This document shows, piece by piece, positions 47,035 to 57,558 of a stretch of DNA of 64,000 bases. Position 1 is the stretch's first letter. Every line of letters starts with the position of its first letter. Under the pieces are notes generated by a model, which worked only from the letters and a program-made list of their open reading frames with translations, did not search any database and was not told the DNA's origin. Location: contig NZ_JAQWFR010000017.1 in assembly GCF_029238675.1 (NCBI RefSeq), forward strand, positions 1 through 64,000, given 5' to 3'. Source of the DNA: Oceanicoccus sp. Lineage in GTDB: Bacteria; Pseudomonadota; Gammaproteobacteria; Pseudomonadales; Dasaniaceae. The position numbers and the translations under genes are program-made.

Positions 47035-47418
47035 TTATACAGACAAAATTACTTCCACTTCTATCGCCGATCCTTTAGGCAGTGCCGCCACTTGAACGCA
47101 GGCCCTTGCCGGAAATGGCTGTTGAAATACATTTGCCATCACTTCATTAACATCCACAAAATCCCCAAGATCTATCAGTGAAATATTTACTTTAACCGCA
47201 TCATCCAAACTACCGCCCGCTGCTGCCGCTACGGCGGCTAAATTATCAAAGACTTGTTTAGCCTGTGCTTTTATATCACCTGTTACCAGCTCCATAGTCT
47301 CAGGGATTAAAGGAATTTGTCCGGATAAATAAACTGTATCACCTACCTTTACGGCTTGTGAATAGGGGCCAATGGCTTGAGGAGCCTTGCTGGTTGCAAT
47401 GATTTCTTTTTTACTCAC
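47035..47418 (-). CDS. ridA: RidA family enamine/imine deaminase
   Basis: A 127-residue trimeric YjgF/RidA protein. KAPQAIGPYSQAVKVGD, VYLSGQIPL and the C-terminal FPARACVQVAALPKGSAIEVE (with the conserved Arg) are intact. RidA destroys reactive 2-aminoacrylate released by PLP enzymes. It lies 60 bp downstream of spoT on the same strand, a common gammaproteobacterial order. Confidence 0.94.
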   Translation of the reverse strand: MSKKEIIATSKAPQAIGPYSQAVKVGDTVYLSGQIPLIPETMELVTGDIKAQAKQVFDNLAAVAAAAGGSLDDAVKVNISLIDLGDFVDVNEVMANVFQQPFPARACVQVAALPKGSAIEVEVILSV

Positions 47419-47478
47419 AAAATTATCCTTATGCAGTGGGGCTTATAGTAGGGCTTATATAGCAGTGTTTATATAGTA

Positions 47479-49650
47479 TTAATGTTTAGCGCGGGTAACT
47501 TTTACAACTTCTTTGATACGGCGAATATGTTTCATAATCCGCGCCAGGTGAATACGGGAATGCACGCCTACTACAACATTGACGCTATTGAGTCTGGGGC
47601 CTTCTTCCTCGACGCTTATTTTTTCAATATTAGCGTCCAGACTATTTATCTTGGTAGCTAACACAGCAATGATGCCGCGGCTTTTTTCCAATTCAACTTT
47701 TAGCTCAACGGAAAATTCGCCTTCAACTTCATCGTCCCAGCGTAGGGGGACGGACCGCTCGGGGTTGTTTCTAAAATCCTGGCTGTTATGACAGTTGTCG
47801 GTATGAACAACAATGCCTCGCTCTGAACTGATAAAACCTACAATAGAATCGCCGGGTATTGGGTAACAACAATGGGCAAAATTAACCTGGAAGCCTTCAC
47901 TGCCGCGAATAAGCAACGGTGAATGGGTGGCATTTCCCGGATGGTTGGTTTTGCCTTCATCGTCGGTCTCGGCCAGTAATTGGTGGGCAGTTAAGAACGA
48001 GACACGATTACCCATGCCAATATCTTCTAACACTTCATTAAAGGTTTTCATGCCGGTATCACTTAGCAGTAATTCTTTTTGCTGTTCATTGAGTTGGTCG
48101 ATACCAGAGCCCAGTTCCGTCAACGCTTTTTCCAGGAGCCTTCTACCCAATGCTACCGATTCATTGGTTAACTGGTTTTTCAGAAAGTGGCGAATATTGG
48201 TGCGAGCTTTTCCGGTGACAACAAAGTTAAGCCAGGCCGGGTTGGGTTGCGCGGCGGAGGAGGTAATAATTTCTATGGTTTGGCCGCTTTGCAGTTTTTC
48301 TGAAAGGGGCGCCAGACGCCGGTTAATTCTGCTTGCCACACAACTATTGCCGACATCGGTGTGCACAGCATAAGCAAAGTCAACGGCAGTAGAACCCTGT
48401 GGCAGTTCCATAATTTTTCCCTTGGGAGAAAAAACATAAACTTCATCAGGGAATAAATCGATTTTTACACTTTCAATAAATTCTAAAGAGTCACCCGCGC
48501 GCTGCTGCATTTCAAGCAAACCCTGTAGCCATTGCCTGGCCCGTGTATGGCTGCCATTAAGTGGTTTTCCTTCATTGGTTTTATATAACCAATGTGCGGC
48601 GATACCATGATTGGCCATTTCTTCCATTTCGTGGGTGCGGATTTGAATTTCAATAGGCACGCCGTGCATACCAAACAAAACCGTATGCAAAGATTGGTAG
48701 CCGTTAGACTTTGGAATAGCAATATAATCTTTAAACTGGCCTGGCACTGGTTTGTACAAACTGTGAATACAGCCCAAAACCCGATAACAGGTATCTACGC
48801 TGTCCACCACAATACGAAAGGCGTAGATATCCATAATTTCAGAAAAGGATTTTCTCTTGCCGCGCATTTTTTGGTAAATACTATAAAGGTGTTTTTCCCG
48901 GCCAACGACTGCGGCCTCATGGCCTTCCCGTTCTAAACAGGCTTCTATGGACTCTTCAATCTGTTGAATAATTTCTTTGCGGTTACCGCGGGCAGATTTA
49001 ACCGCTGCCTGAATGCGGGTAGAACGCATTGGGTTTAGGGTGGCAAAACCCAGGTCTTCAAATTCAACGCGAATATTGTGCATGCCTAAACGCTGGGCAA
49101 TCGGGGCGTACATATCCAGGGTTTCTTTGGCAATACGGCGACGCTTTTCCGGTTTCAGGACACCGAGTGTGCGCATATTGTGTAGGCGGTCAGCCAGCTT
49201 AACCAGGATAACGCGAATATCTTTGGCCATGGCCAAGGCCATTTTTTGGAAGTTTTCTGCCTGCGCTTCCGCTCGAGTTTGGTCTTCCATGCGGGTTAGC
49301 TTGCTGACGCCATCCACCAGGTCGGCCACGGAGTCGCCAAATTGTTCACCCAGGGCTTCTTTGCTGATGCTGGTGTCTTCTATAACATCATGCAGCATGG
49401 CCGCCATTAAGCTTTGGTGGTCCATATGCATATCAGCCAGAATACCAGCGACGGCAAGGGGGTGAGTGACATAAGGCTCGCCGCTGCGCCGCCGCTGCCC
49501 CTCGTGGGCTTGTTCGGCATAGTAGTAAGCGCGTTTAACCAGTTTGACCTGGACCGGTGAGAGATAGCTTTGCAGGGCATTACCTAGTGCATCGATGTTT
49601 TCCACTTCTTCGCGGTTATCGCGTTGCTGAAAGAAGCTGTATTGTTGCAT
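47479..49650 (-). CDS. spoT: Bifunctional (p)ppGpp synthetase/hydrolase SpoT
   Basis: A 723-residue RSH enzyme. The HD hydrolase domain (about 40-190) keeps AAMLHDVIEDTSI; the synthetase domain carries YQSLHT and EIQIRTHEMEE; TGS (MELPQGSTAVDFAYAVHTDVG), helical and C-terminal ACT domains follow. An intact HD motif identifies SpoT rather than RelA. It lies downstream of rpoZ behind a bidirectional terminator, so it may also have its own promoter in the 49651-49760 gap. Confidence 0.96.
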   Translation of the reverse strand: MQQYSFFQQRDNREEVENIDALGNALQSYLSPVQVKLVKRAYYYAEQAHEGQRRRSGEPYVTHPLAVAGILADMHMDHQSLMAAMLHDVIEDTSISKEALGEQFGDSVADLVDGVSKLTRMEDQTRAEAQAENFQKMALAMAKDIRVILVKLADRLHNMRTLGVLKPEKRRRIAKETLDMYAPIAQRLGMHNIRVEFEDLGFATLNPMRSTRIQAAVKSARGNRKEIIQQIEESIEACLEREGHEAAVVGREKHLYSIYQKMRGKRKSFSEIMDIYAFRIVVDSVDTCYRVLGCIHSLYKPVPGQFKDYIAIPKSNGYQSLHTVLFGMHGVPIEIQIRTHEMEEMANHGIAAHWLYKTNEGKPLNGSHTRARQWLQGLLEMQQRAGDSLEFIESVKIDLFPDEVYVFSPKGKIMELPQGSTAVDFAYAVHTDVGNSCVASRINRRLAPLSEKLQSGQTIEIITSSAAQPNPAWLNFVVTGKARTNIRHFLKNQLTNESVALGRRLLEKALTELGSGIDQLNEQQKELLLSDTGMKTFNEVLEDIGMGNRVSFLTAHQLLAETDDEGKTNHPGNATHSPLLIRGSEGFQVNFAHCCYPIPGDSIVGFISSERGIVVHTDNCHNSQDFRNNPERSVPLRWDDEVEGEFSVELKVELEKSRGIIAVLATKINSLDANIEKISVEEEGPRLNSVNVVVGVHSRIHLARIMKHIRRIKEVVKVTRAKH

Positions 49651-49763
49651 GTAGTGATTTGCTCTTGTTTGGCTGTCGGTGTTTTGAGGTTGTATTAAGG
49701 GTATAAAGAATTTATACCACGACTTTCATCCCACGCAAAGGTTTGCGCAAAATGGCAGGCATG

Positions 49764-49799
49764 AAAAAGGCCGGGTTGATTTAATCACCCGGCCTTTTT
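49764..49799. terminator. Bidirectional terminator between rpoZ and spoT
   Basis: AAAAAGGCCGGGT / ACCCGGCCTTTTT form a perfect 13-bp stem around TGATTTAATC, with T5 on both strands. On the minus strand it lies 27 bp beyond the rpoZ stop. Confidence 0.88.
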
Positions 49800-49825
49800 G
49801 GATTTTTTAATGCTCAGTCGTTCTA

Positions 49826-50101
49826 TTAGAACGATGGCGGTGTTTCAGGATTGATCTCCATGTCCATATCTAACATGATTTCTTCAGGCTCTTCTTCCTT
49901 CGGATTCATGATTTCAGCGGGGGAGATCATTTCATCAGCAATTTCGCGCAGGGCGATAACCGTTGGTTTGTCAGACTCTTCGGCAACCAGAGGCTCTTTG
50001 CCACCGGTAGCCAGTGCGCGGGCGCGCTTGCTTGCAACCATCACTAATTCAAAGCGGTTATCAACTTTATCCAGACAATCTTCAACAGTAATACGGGCCA
50101 T
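49826..50101 (-). CDS. rpoZ: RNA polymerase omega subunit
   Basis: A 91-residue omega subunit starting [20 protein letters not shown], with the conserved [13 protein letters not shown] and [11 protein letters not shown]. Omega aids beta-prime folding and forms part of the ppGpp site. I start at 50101, the family start; upstream in-frame codons to 50185 are not part of the gene. Gene order gmk-rpoZ-spoT is conserved in gammaproteobacteria. Confidence 0.95.
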   Translation of the reverse strand: MARITVEDCLDKVDNRFELVMVASKRARALATGGKEPLVAEESDKPTVIALREIADEMISPAEIMNPKEEEPEEIMLDMDMEINPETPPSF

Positions 50102-50222
50102 GGTGTTTCTCGTTTCAGTTTTTGGGTATTTCGACGGATCTGGCTTGAATGCAGGGTCGATCAAAATGGCCGCGCATTGTAGCAAAGATAGTGTATCAAA
50201 AACAATCTACCGGCTATATTTA

Positions 50223-50325
50223 CGTCATTCCCGCGAAGGCGGGAATCCAGTGCTGTAGATTTCCGCTTTAGCGGAAATAACAGCATAAGCATGCAGTCTG
50301 GATTCCCGCCTTCGCGGGAATGACG
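50223..50325 (+). repeat. 103-bp triple-hairpin repeat, copy 5
   Basis: Full-length copy between rpoZ and gmk, ending 5 bp before the gmk stop. GCAGTCTGG replaces GCAGGCTGG. It may influence gmk mRNA 3' stability or rpoZ expression. Confidence 0.9.
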
Positions 50326-50329
50326 GCGG

Positions 50330-50962
<633 letters not shown>

Positions 50963-51006
50963 TCAGGACTTTCCTCGGGGCGAATCGGCTGCAGTGATTA
51001 TTGTGG

Positions 51007-51876
51007 TTATTCTATATTTTGTATCTGTTCGCGCATTTGCTCAATCAGTACTTTTAGCTCAACCGCCGCTTGTGTGGTATCGGTGACAATGGATTTTGAT
51101 GATAGCGTATTCGCTTCCCGGTTTAATTCCTGCATCAGGAAGTCCAGGCGTCGGCCGCAGGCACCGCCTTTGTTCAATACTCTTCTTACTTCTATAAGGT
51201 GAGCATCCAGCCGGTCCAGTTCCTCATCGACGTCGGCTTTCTGGGCTAGAATAACCATTTCCTGTTCCAGGCGGTCTTCATTGAGCTCAGTCTTTAGCTC
51301 TTGCAATCGTTCTTGCAGTTTCTGGCGCTGGGCTTGAAGGATTTTCGGCAGTTGCTGTTTAACGGCGGCGGTAATATCACCAATGGTATCCAGACGCTGT
51401 TCGATAAACAGTTTTAAGGCCGCACCCTCTCTCTCGCGGCTTTCAACCAGTTGCTCCAGGGTAACCTGGAATAAGGCCAGCGCTTGCTCGCACATTAAAT
51501 CGCTGTCGGTCTCGGGCTCGGACATAATGCCGGGCCACTGCAGCAATTGCAGGGGGTTGAGTGCTGAAGGTTCATTGAGTTGCTGCTGCACGCTTTCGCC
51601 GGCGCTAATCAATTGTGTTAGAAGCTCAGTATTGATCGACAGTTGGCTGGAGCCGCCCCCAGCTTGAAATTGTACCCGCAAGCTGCATTCAACCTTGCCG
51701 CGGCTCAGGGTTTTGCGCAGCCTTTCCCGCAGGTCGTTTTCCAGTCGGCGCATGGACTCCGGGAGTTTGAAGCTGGGCTCTAAATAGCGGTGGTTAACTG
51801 AGCGAATTTCCCATATCAGTGAGCCCCAGTCGTGTTGCGAAGCCTGGCGGGCAAAGGCGGTCATGCTGCGAATCAT
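51007..51876 (-). CDS. yicC: YicC family endoribonuclease
   Basis: A 289-residue YicC-like protein (YicC_N and DUF1732 domains). I start at ATG 51876, [11 protein letters not shown], the family N-terminus; an upstream ATG at 51948 would run into the divergent rph promoter. The C-terminal [22 protein letters not shown] is diagnostic. YicC has been shown to cleave RNA in E. coli. Conserved gmk-yicC-rph neighbourhood. Confidence 0.9.
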   Translation of the reverse strand: MIRSMTAFARQASQHDWGSLIWEIRSVNHRYLEPSFKLPESMRRLENDLRERLRKTLSRGKVECSLRVQFQAGGGSSQLSINTELLTQLISAGESVQQQLNEPSALNPLQLLQWPGIMSEPETDSDLMCEQALALFQVTLEQLVESREREGAALKLFIEQRLDTIGDITAAVKQQLPKILQAQRQKLQERLQELKTELNEDRLEQEMVILAQKADVDEELDRLDAHLIEVRRVLNKGGACGRRLDFLMQELNREANTLSSKSIVTDTTQAAVELKVLIEQMREQIQNIE

Positions 51877-52005
51877 AGTGATGCTTACCTGCTGAGAAAT
51901 AAGGGGAGTTATTCTAGCTTGATTGGCGCTCCGCGTCATAGCGTTCATGTGTATAATGCCGGCTCTTTTGTGTTTAACTTTTTAGTGAGTATTTCAGGAC
52001 CCCCT

Positions 52006-52725
52006 ATGAACAGACCCAGTGGCCGTAGTAACGATCAGCTTCGCGAAGTGACAATCACCCGTAATTTTACCTGTCACGCAGAAGGTTCGGTGTTGGTGAC
52101 TTTTGGTAATACCAAGGTTATTTGTACAGCTTCGGTTGATGCGGGGGTGCCGAGATTCCTCAGGGGGCAGGGCCAGGGTTGGATAACAGCGGAGTATGGC
52201 ATGTTACCTCGCTCCACCGGCAGTCGTATGGGTCGTGAAGCCGCAAGGGGCAAACAGGGTGGGCGCACTGTAGAGATTCAGCGTTTGATTGGCCGCTCAC
52301 TTCGAGCCGCTGTTGATTTAACGGCCCTGGGTGAAAACTCTATTACCATTGATTGCGATGTTATCCAGGCGGATGGCGGTACTCGCACGGCCTCTATTAC
52401 CGGTGCTTGTGTGGCTTTGGTGGATGCTATTCGCTATATGAATGCAGAGGGAATGATTGAAGGTAATCCTTTAAAACAAATGACGGCTGCGGTCTCTGTA
52501 GGTGTGTATGAAGGGGAGGCGGTGCTGGATTTGGATTACCCTGAAGACTCCAATGCGGAAACTGATATGAATGTCATTATGACTGAAAAGGGTGGATTTA
52601 TTGAGGTACAGGGCACTGCTGAAGGCGAGCCTTATACCCGTGCGGAGCTGGATAGCATGCTGGCTTTGGCTGAGAAAGGGATTTACGAGTTAATTGATTT
52701 GCAGAAGGCTGCGCTGGCTGTTTAG
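52006..52725 (+). CDS. rph: Ribonuclease PH
   Basis: A 239-residue phosphorolytic 3'-5' exoribonuclease trimming tRNA 3' ends. I start at ATG 52006 ([17 protein letters not shown]), the family start, with AGG nearby. Conserved [18 protein letters not shown] and phosphate-binding [20 protein letters not shown] are intact, as is [18 protein letters not shown]. Divergent from yicC. Confidence 0.96.
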   Translation: MNRPSGRSNDQLREVTITRNFTCHAEGSVLVTFGNTKVICTASVDAGVPRFLRGQGQGWITAEYGMLPRSTGSRMGREAARGKQGGRTVEIQRLIGRSLRAAVDLTALGENSITIDCDVIQADGGTRTASITGACVALVDAIRYMNAEGMIEGNPLKQMTAAVSVGVYEGEAVLDLDYPEDSNAETDMNVIMTEKGGFIEVQGTAEGEPYTRAELDSMLALAEKGIYELIDLQKAALAV

Positions 52726-53101
52726 CCACTGTCATTCCCGCCTTCGCGCATTGCTGCCTGGGGTAAATATCTTTTGGGTTTGGTGCTGGTGGTTTTTTTG
52801 GTTAGGGGCGCCAAGGTATTGGGTGGGGGTTGCGGAATGGTCCTGTGGCCCTCCGGGCTACCCTTAGCCAGTTTTGAGCCTTAAAGCGCTTCGCTGTCTC
52901 AAAACTGTCACGGCACTGGCCCCGACTCCTCAGCGGGGCCATTTAACACCCCCCAAGCCTGCAGAGTAGCCACCAAAAACAAGTCTCCCCATTGATTAAT
53001 ACTACTTTGCACTGCTATTGCGCCCTTTGGTGCAATGAGGCCATATGTATCCCGGACAGCATAAGCATGCAGGCTGGATTCCCGCCTTCGCGGGAATGAC
53101 A
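52726..53101. other. rph-crc gap with split repeat and nested hairpins
   Basis: A 376-bp convergent gap. It opens with 18 bases of a repeat arm (52731-52748), then 307 bp of unrelated DNA, then the last 45 bases of a 103-bp element (53056-53100). The interior has a perfect 10-bp inverted repeat CAGTTTTGAG/CTCAAAACTG (52869-52907) and a hairpin TGGCCCC/GGGGCCA (52917-52941). No convincing ORF. Confidence 0.65.
53056..53100 (+). repeat. Right-end fragment of the 103-bp repeat
   Basis: ACAGCATAAGCATGCAGG followed by GATTCCCGCCttcGCGGGAATGAC matches the last 45 bases of the full element and ends 1 base before the crc-like stop codon. Confidence 0.8.
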
Positions 53102-53875
53102 TTACGACTGCATTTCGTAGTCGTAATCCATAATCAACGGCGCATGGCTTGAGAAGGTCTGGTTTTTGTAGATAGCGCCGTACTCAATCACCGCCCTAAA
53201 ACCCTCGGATACAATCTGGTGATCAACCCGCCAGCCATCTTTGCTGCGATCGCCATTCGGCCACCAGGTAAATTCGTCGCTGTCAGTATTGATCTCACGG
53301 AAAGCATCCGCGTAACCCAATTCACCCAATAGCTGGTCCATCCATTGCTGTTCTTCTGGCAAGGCCCCGGACATATCCCGGTTAGCCTGGCTGTCTTGCA
53401 GGTCGGCCTGGGTGTGCGTCATATTCCAGTTACCGCAAATAACAAACTCACGACGCTTGTTGCGCACTTTGCTTAAATGGTTTTGGAATAGCTCAAAAAA
53501 TTGTTTTTTATGCGCCTTAGCGGCATCGTCAGCCTTATAGGCACTGGGTGCCAGCAGGCAACCTATGCTGATATCCTGGAAGTCGGCCTGGATATAACGC
53601 CCCTCCATATCGTAGTCGGCAAAGCCTAGCCCAGTCATAATCGCTTTGGGCATTTCCTTACAATAAATAGCAACGCCGTTAGAGTCTTTCTCTACAGCAT
53701 CAAAGAAATAGGGGTTGTAGCCTTGTGGCCAGAAGGTGTCAGCTTGCAGGTCATATTCCTGTGCCTTCAGGTTTTGAATGCAAATAAAATCTGCATCCTG
53801 ATCCAACACCCATTCGTAGAAGCCCTCTTTGGCTGCTTCTCGAATGCCGTCTGCGCAAAAACTAATGATTCTCAT
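53102..53875 (-). CDS. crc: Crc-like ExoIII-family protein with degenerate active site
   Basis: A 257-residue EEP-fold protein. Against E. coli exonuclease III, Glu34 becomes Asn35, Asn7 becomes Cys7 and Asp151 becomes Asn149, whereas Asn151, Asp218 and His244 are kept. Losing the metal-ligand Glu and a catalytic Asp argues against nuclease activity. Pseudomonas Crc is also an inactive ExoIII relative and lies between rph and pyrE, as this gene does, so I call it Crc-like. Crc works with Hfq to repress translation of catabolic mRNAs. Binding to Hfq cannot be judged here. Confidence 0.78.
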   Translation of the reverse strand: MRIISFCADGIREAAKEGFYEWVLDQDADFICIQNLKAQEYDLQADTFWPQGYNPYFFDAVEKDSNGVAIYCKEMPKAIMTGLGFADYDMEGRYIQADFQDISIGCLLAPSAYKADDAAKAHKKQFFELFQNHLSKVRNKRREFVICGNWNMTHTQADLQDSQANRDMSGALPEEQQWMDQLLGELGYADAFREINTDSDEFTWWPNGDRSKDGWRVDHQIVSEGFRAVIEYGAIYKNQTFSSHAPLIMDYDYEMQS

Positions 53876-54176
53876 GGTCGCCTCATTACAATGGACAGCG
53901 TATGATACCGAGCCTGGAAAAAATGATAGCCAGCAATCTCTGGTGAAAGCCGGAACGGTTCTCTGGTTTTTTAGAGCACAGAGTTGGAGTTATCCGCTAA
54001 CTGACCAGCTGTAGGGGGGTATCGATGCCAAGTCGCTGTTTTGCTATCATTTTTGTAACAGCATGGCCGCTAAGGTATAAGTTTAGAAACTCCTTGCTAG
54101 TAAAGCCAGCAAATTTTTCTTTTTTAAGCGTGACCAGCAACCTAAATACCGATTGATTAACCTATTGAGACACTAC
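53876..54176. other. crc-pyrE divergent intergenic region
   Basis: About 300 bp of non-coding DNA with promoters for both genes. It contains a terminator-like hairpin (54094-54125) close to pyrE, described separately. I saw no other clear motif. Confidence 0.45.
54094..54125 (+). terminator. Possible attenuator in pyrE leader
   Basis: TTGCTAG / CCAGCAA pair with one mismatch around TAAAG, followed by TTTTTCTTTTTT. It lies 52 bp before the pyrE ATG. An intrinsic terminator upstream of pyrE would allow attenuation, as known for enteric pyrE, but I see no translated leader peptide. Confidence 0.4.
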
Positions 54177-54818
54177 ATGCATTCTTATCAGCAACAATTT
54201 ATTGAACTGGCGATTGCCAAAAATGCGTTAAAATTTGGTGAGTTCACCTTGAAATCTGGCCGCGTTAGCCCCTACTTTTTTAATGCCGGGCTATTTTCTA
54301 ACGGTGCTGCTCTGGCGCTGCTGGCGCGCTGTTATGCCAATGCGATTATTGAGTCTGGTGTCGAATTTGATGTGTTATTTGGACCTGCCTATAAAGGCAT
54401 ACCGTTGGCCGCAGCTACAGCTACGGCATTGGCCGACCATTTTGACCGCGATGTACCCTTTGCCTATAACCGCAAAGAAGCCAAAACGCACGGTGAGGGA
54501 GGGACTATTGTCGGTGACCCTTTGCAGGGCAAAATCCTGATTATTGATGATGTGATTACCGCGGGTACTGCGGTGCGTGAAGTGATGACGATGATTACCG
54601 ATAATGGCGCAGAGCCTGCCGGTGTAGTGATTGGCCTGAACCGCCAGGAGCGTGGCAAGGGCGAACTCTCGGCTATCCAGGAGGTCGAAAAAGACTTTGC
54701 CATCCCGGTTATCAATATCGTCGATTTGGGCCAGATCATTGATTATTTACGTAATCAGCCTGATCAGGGGGACAATGTTGCTAAAATTGAAGCCTATCGC
54801 CGGCAATATGGTGTATAA
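54177..54818 (+). CDS. pyrE: Orotate phosphoribosyltransferase
   Basis: A 213-residue enzyme making orotidine monophosphate in pyrimidine synthesis. The start [13 protein letters not shown] (ATG 54177) is typical; a TTG at 54153 is not needed. [27 protein letters not shown], the flexible-loop [11 protein letters not shown] and PRPP motif [13 protein letters not shown] are complete. Confidence 0.97.
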   Translation: MHSYQQQFIELAIAKNALKFGEFTLKSGRVSPYFFNAGLFSNGAALALLARCYANAIIESGVEFDVLFGPAYKGIPLAAATATALADHFDRDVPFAYNRKEAKTHGEGGTIVGDPLQGKILIIDDVITAGTAVREVMTMITDNGAEPAGVVIGLNRQERGKGELSAIQEVEKDFAIPVINIVDLGQIIDYLRNQPDQGDNVAKIEAYRRQYGV

Positions 54819-54875
54819 ATCTCCTATAATCTGTTGCATAGGTTTTTTAGAAAAATAGGGACCACTAAACGTAAA

Positions 54876-55583
54876 ATGGACTCAATACTCAATCATAAAA
54901 TCTGTTATCGGCTACCTGTTGTTGGCTTCTTGCTCTGTAGCCTGTTGCTAACTTCCGGCTTAACACTGGCGGCTTCTGGTCAGTTATATCGCTATATCAA
55001 TGATAAGGGTGTTCCGGTGATAGATGATAATATGCCACCGGAGTTTGTGGCCCGGGGCTATGACATTATCAGCCCGGATGGCTCGTTGATTCGCAGGGTG
55101 CCCAGGCAGCTGAGTGAAGAAGAGCTGAAGCTGCGCAATACCGATGAATCCCGCGCCAGATTAAAGGAAGAAGAAGATAAGCGCTTGCAAGCCTGGGATA
55201 AGTCGCTGATGCTTCGCTACAGTGGCCTCGATGATATTGAAGCGGCGCAGCAGCGCGCCATGCGCGATTTGAAAATTCGCATCAGCATTCTTAAAAGCAA
55301 CCTGGTCTCGATTAAATCCCAAATAGAGCGTGAGCAGCAAAGGGCAGCCGATATTGAGCGTCGTGGCGCTACAGTCCCCGAGAACTTAAGTAAGAATATC
55401 AATACCTTAAGGTTGGAAATCGAAGATACCGAGCAATCTATAGTGGTTCGCAATGTTGAGATAGAGGCGGTTAAAGCTGCCTATCAGCGCGATATGGATC
55501 GCTTTAAAACCTTATTGAATCGCGTTGAAATGCGACGCCAGCATTCCCAGCCCGTAAAGTCTAATCGGCCTGATTATTACTGA
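54876..55583 (+). CDS. DUF4124-domain envelope protein with coiled coil
   Basis: A 235-residue protein with an N-terminal signal sequence (about 10-33), a DUF4124 segment (QLYRYINDKGVPVIDDNMPP), a downstream VAKGY-like stretch, and a long charged coiled coil (about 115-215) with repeated Glu/Arg heptads. Location is probably periplasmic. I prefer ATG 54876; a TTG at 54834 adds a non-signal extension. Function unknown; same strand as pyrE, 57 bp later. Confidence 0.7.
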   Translation: MDSILNHKICYRLPVVGFLLCSLLLTSGLTLAASGQLYRYINDKGVPVIDDNMPPEFVARGYDIISPDGSLIRRVPRQLSEEELKLRNTDESRARLKEEEDKRLQAWDKSLMLRYSGLDDIEAAQQRAMRDLKIRISILKSNLVSIKSQIEREQQRAADIERRGATVPENLSKNINTLRLEIEDTEQSIVVRNVEIEAVKAAYQRDMDRFKTLLNRVEMRRQHSQPVKSNRPDYY

Positions 55584-55595
55584 TTTCTGTTTGTT

Positions 55596-55621
55596 GTCAT
55601 TCCCGCCTACGCGGGAATGAC
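55596..55621. repeat. Short single-hairpin form of the dispersed repeat
   Basis: GTCATTCCCGCC-tac-GCGGGAATGAC, 12 bp after the DUF4124 gene stop and 29 bp before the convergent slmA stop. Confidence 0.8.
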
Positions 55622-55650
55622 AGAGGCGGGGGTATATGTTGAAAAGAAGT

Positions 55651-56289
55651 TTAACCGTTCTGGTAGCTAGCCTGGGCTAAAGGTGCGGTGGCGTTGCCCG
55701 CCGTTTGTTTGAAAAACCCATCCATAATCACTGGCCATTGGTCTTGCCAATTCTCTGTAGGCTTGCGCTTAAATTCACTGCGAACAAACTGGCAAATACG
55801 TCCTTCTACGGTAGCCATTAGTAAATTGGCGGCAATGGCCACTGGCATCGTCGGGCGAATACCTTCCTGAATTTCCGCTTCCCGCAGGGCTTGCTTTAGC
55901 TGGGTTTCATAACGATCAAAAAACTGTACCACCCTGGCTCTTAGTCGGTCGGTTTCCCCGGCTAATGCATCGCCGGTGAGAATACGAGTAATACCAGGAT
56001 TGCGCTCAGTAAAAGCGAGTAGCAGGCCAAGGATTTTTTCACAGCGGGCTATGGCTCGATCTTCTTCTTTGAGGATCATACTCACACGGGTGAATATGGT
56101 GTCTTCAATAAATTCGATAAGGCCTTCAAACATTTTGGATTTGCTGGGGAAGTGTCGGTAAAGTGCCGCTTCAGAAACGCCAACTTCTTTAGCCAGGCGA
56201 GCGGTAGTTATACGTTCGCCGGGACTGACCTCCAACATATGGGCCAGTGCTTGGAGAATTTGTTCTCGGCGGGACACTTTTTTAGTCAT
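55651..56289 (-). CDS. slmA: Nucleoid occlusion factor SlmA
   Basis: A 212-residue TetR-family protein. [27 protein letters not shown] (27-50) and the SlmA-specific C-terminal segments, including [15 protein letters not shown], are intact. SlmA binds DNA and blocks FtsZ ring assembly over the nucleoid. Full length. Its promoter gap has a TetR-like palindrome AGTTAG-TCGTG-CTAACT (56308-56324). Confidence 0.93.
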   Translation of the reverse strand: MTKKVSRREQILQALAHMLEVSPGERITTARLAKEVGVSEAALYRHFPSKSKMFEGLIEFIEDTIFTRVSMILKEEDRAIARCEKILGLLLAFTERNPGITRILTGDALAGETDRLRARVVQFFDRYETQLKQALREAEIQEGIRPTMPVAIAANLLMATVEGRICQFVRSEFKRKPTENWQDQWPVIMDGFFKQTAGNATAPLAQASYQNG

Positions 56290-56307
56290 GATAATCTTAA
56301 GCTTGGA

Positions 56308-56324
56308 AGTTAGTCGTGCTAACT
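56308..56324 (-). promoter_or_regulatory. Palindrome upstream of slmA
   Basis: AGTTAGTCGTGCTAACT: 6-bp arms around TCGTG, 19 bp upstream of the slmA start. It differs from the known SlmA site (GTGAGTACTCAC), so it may serve another regulator or a divergent specificity. Confidence 0.4.
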
Positions 56325-56547
56325 GTAACTGTAAACAGGATGATAACTACTATGTGTAACATCAGTTACAGATACAAGTAACACTTTTCGTTTAGGTACT
56401 TTCAACGACGAGTATCAATTACAGGTCAATGACAGTACCACTAAACTACCAGTGGTTGTTTTTGTAATGATGGTCAATCCTATCGATTACCAGCTAAAGC
56501 TGCAATAAGAATCAACAAAAGAAGTGAACTTTCTGAAGATTTTTTTT

Positions 56548-56597
56548 CAAAAAAAAACGCAAAAAAATTCACCGGTGGAATATTTTTTGCGTTTTTT
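56548..56597. terminator. Bidirectional terminator after argB
   Basis: AACGCAAAAAA and TTTTTTGCGTT flank a core ATTCACCGGTGGAATA, with A/T runs on both outer sides. It lies 28 bp beyond the argB stop on the minus strand. Confidence 0.8.
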
Positions 56598-56624
56598 ATG
56601 TGTGTTATTTTGCGCTGTGTGAGC

Positions 56625-57536
<912 letters not shown>

Positions 57537-57558
57537 TTAAAAGTAGGTAAAAGTGTTA

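Larger units (their letters stand above)
56290..56624. other. slmA upstream region and argB terminator
   Basis: A 335-bp gap. The palindrome AGTTAG/CTAACT (56308-56324) lies 19 bp before the slmA start, and several GTAAC-type repeats (56325-56385) follow. The right end holds a bidirectional terminator (56548-56597). No ORF. Confidence 0.55.

Noticed and set aside
49013-49465. 150-residue plus-strand ORF
   Set aside because: Antisense to the HD domain of spoT; Arg/Ser-rich shadow.
52908-53102. 64-residue minus-strand ORF
   Set aside because: Begins within the repeat element and runs through structured non-coding DNA; no ribosome site.
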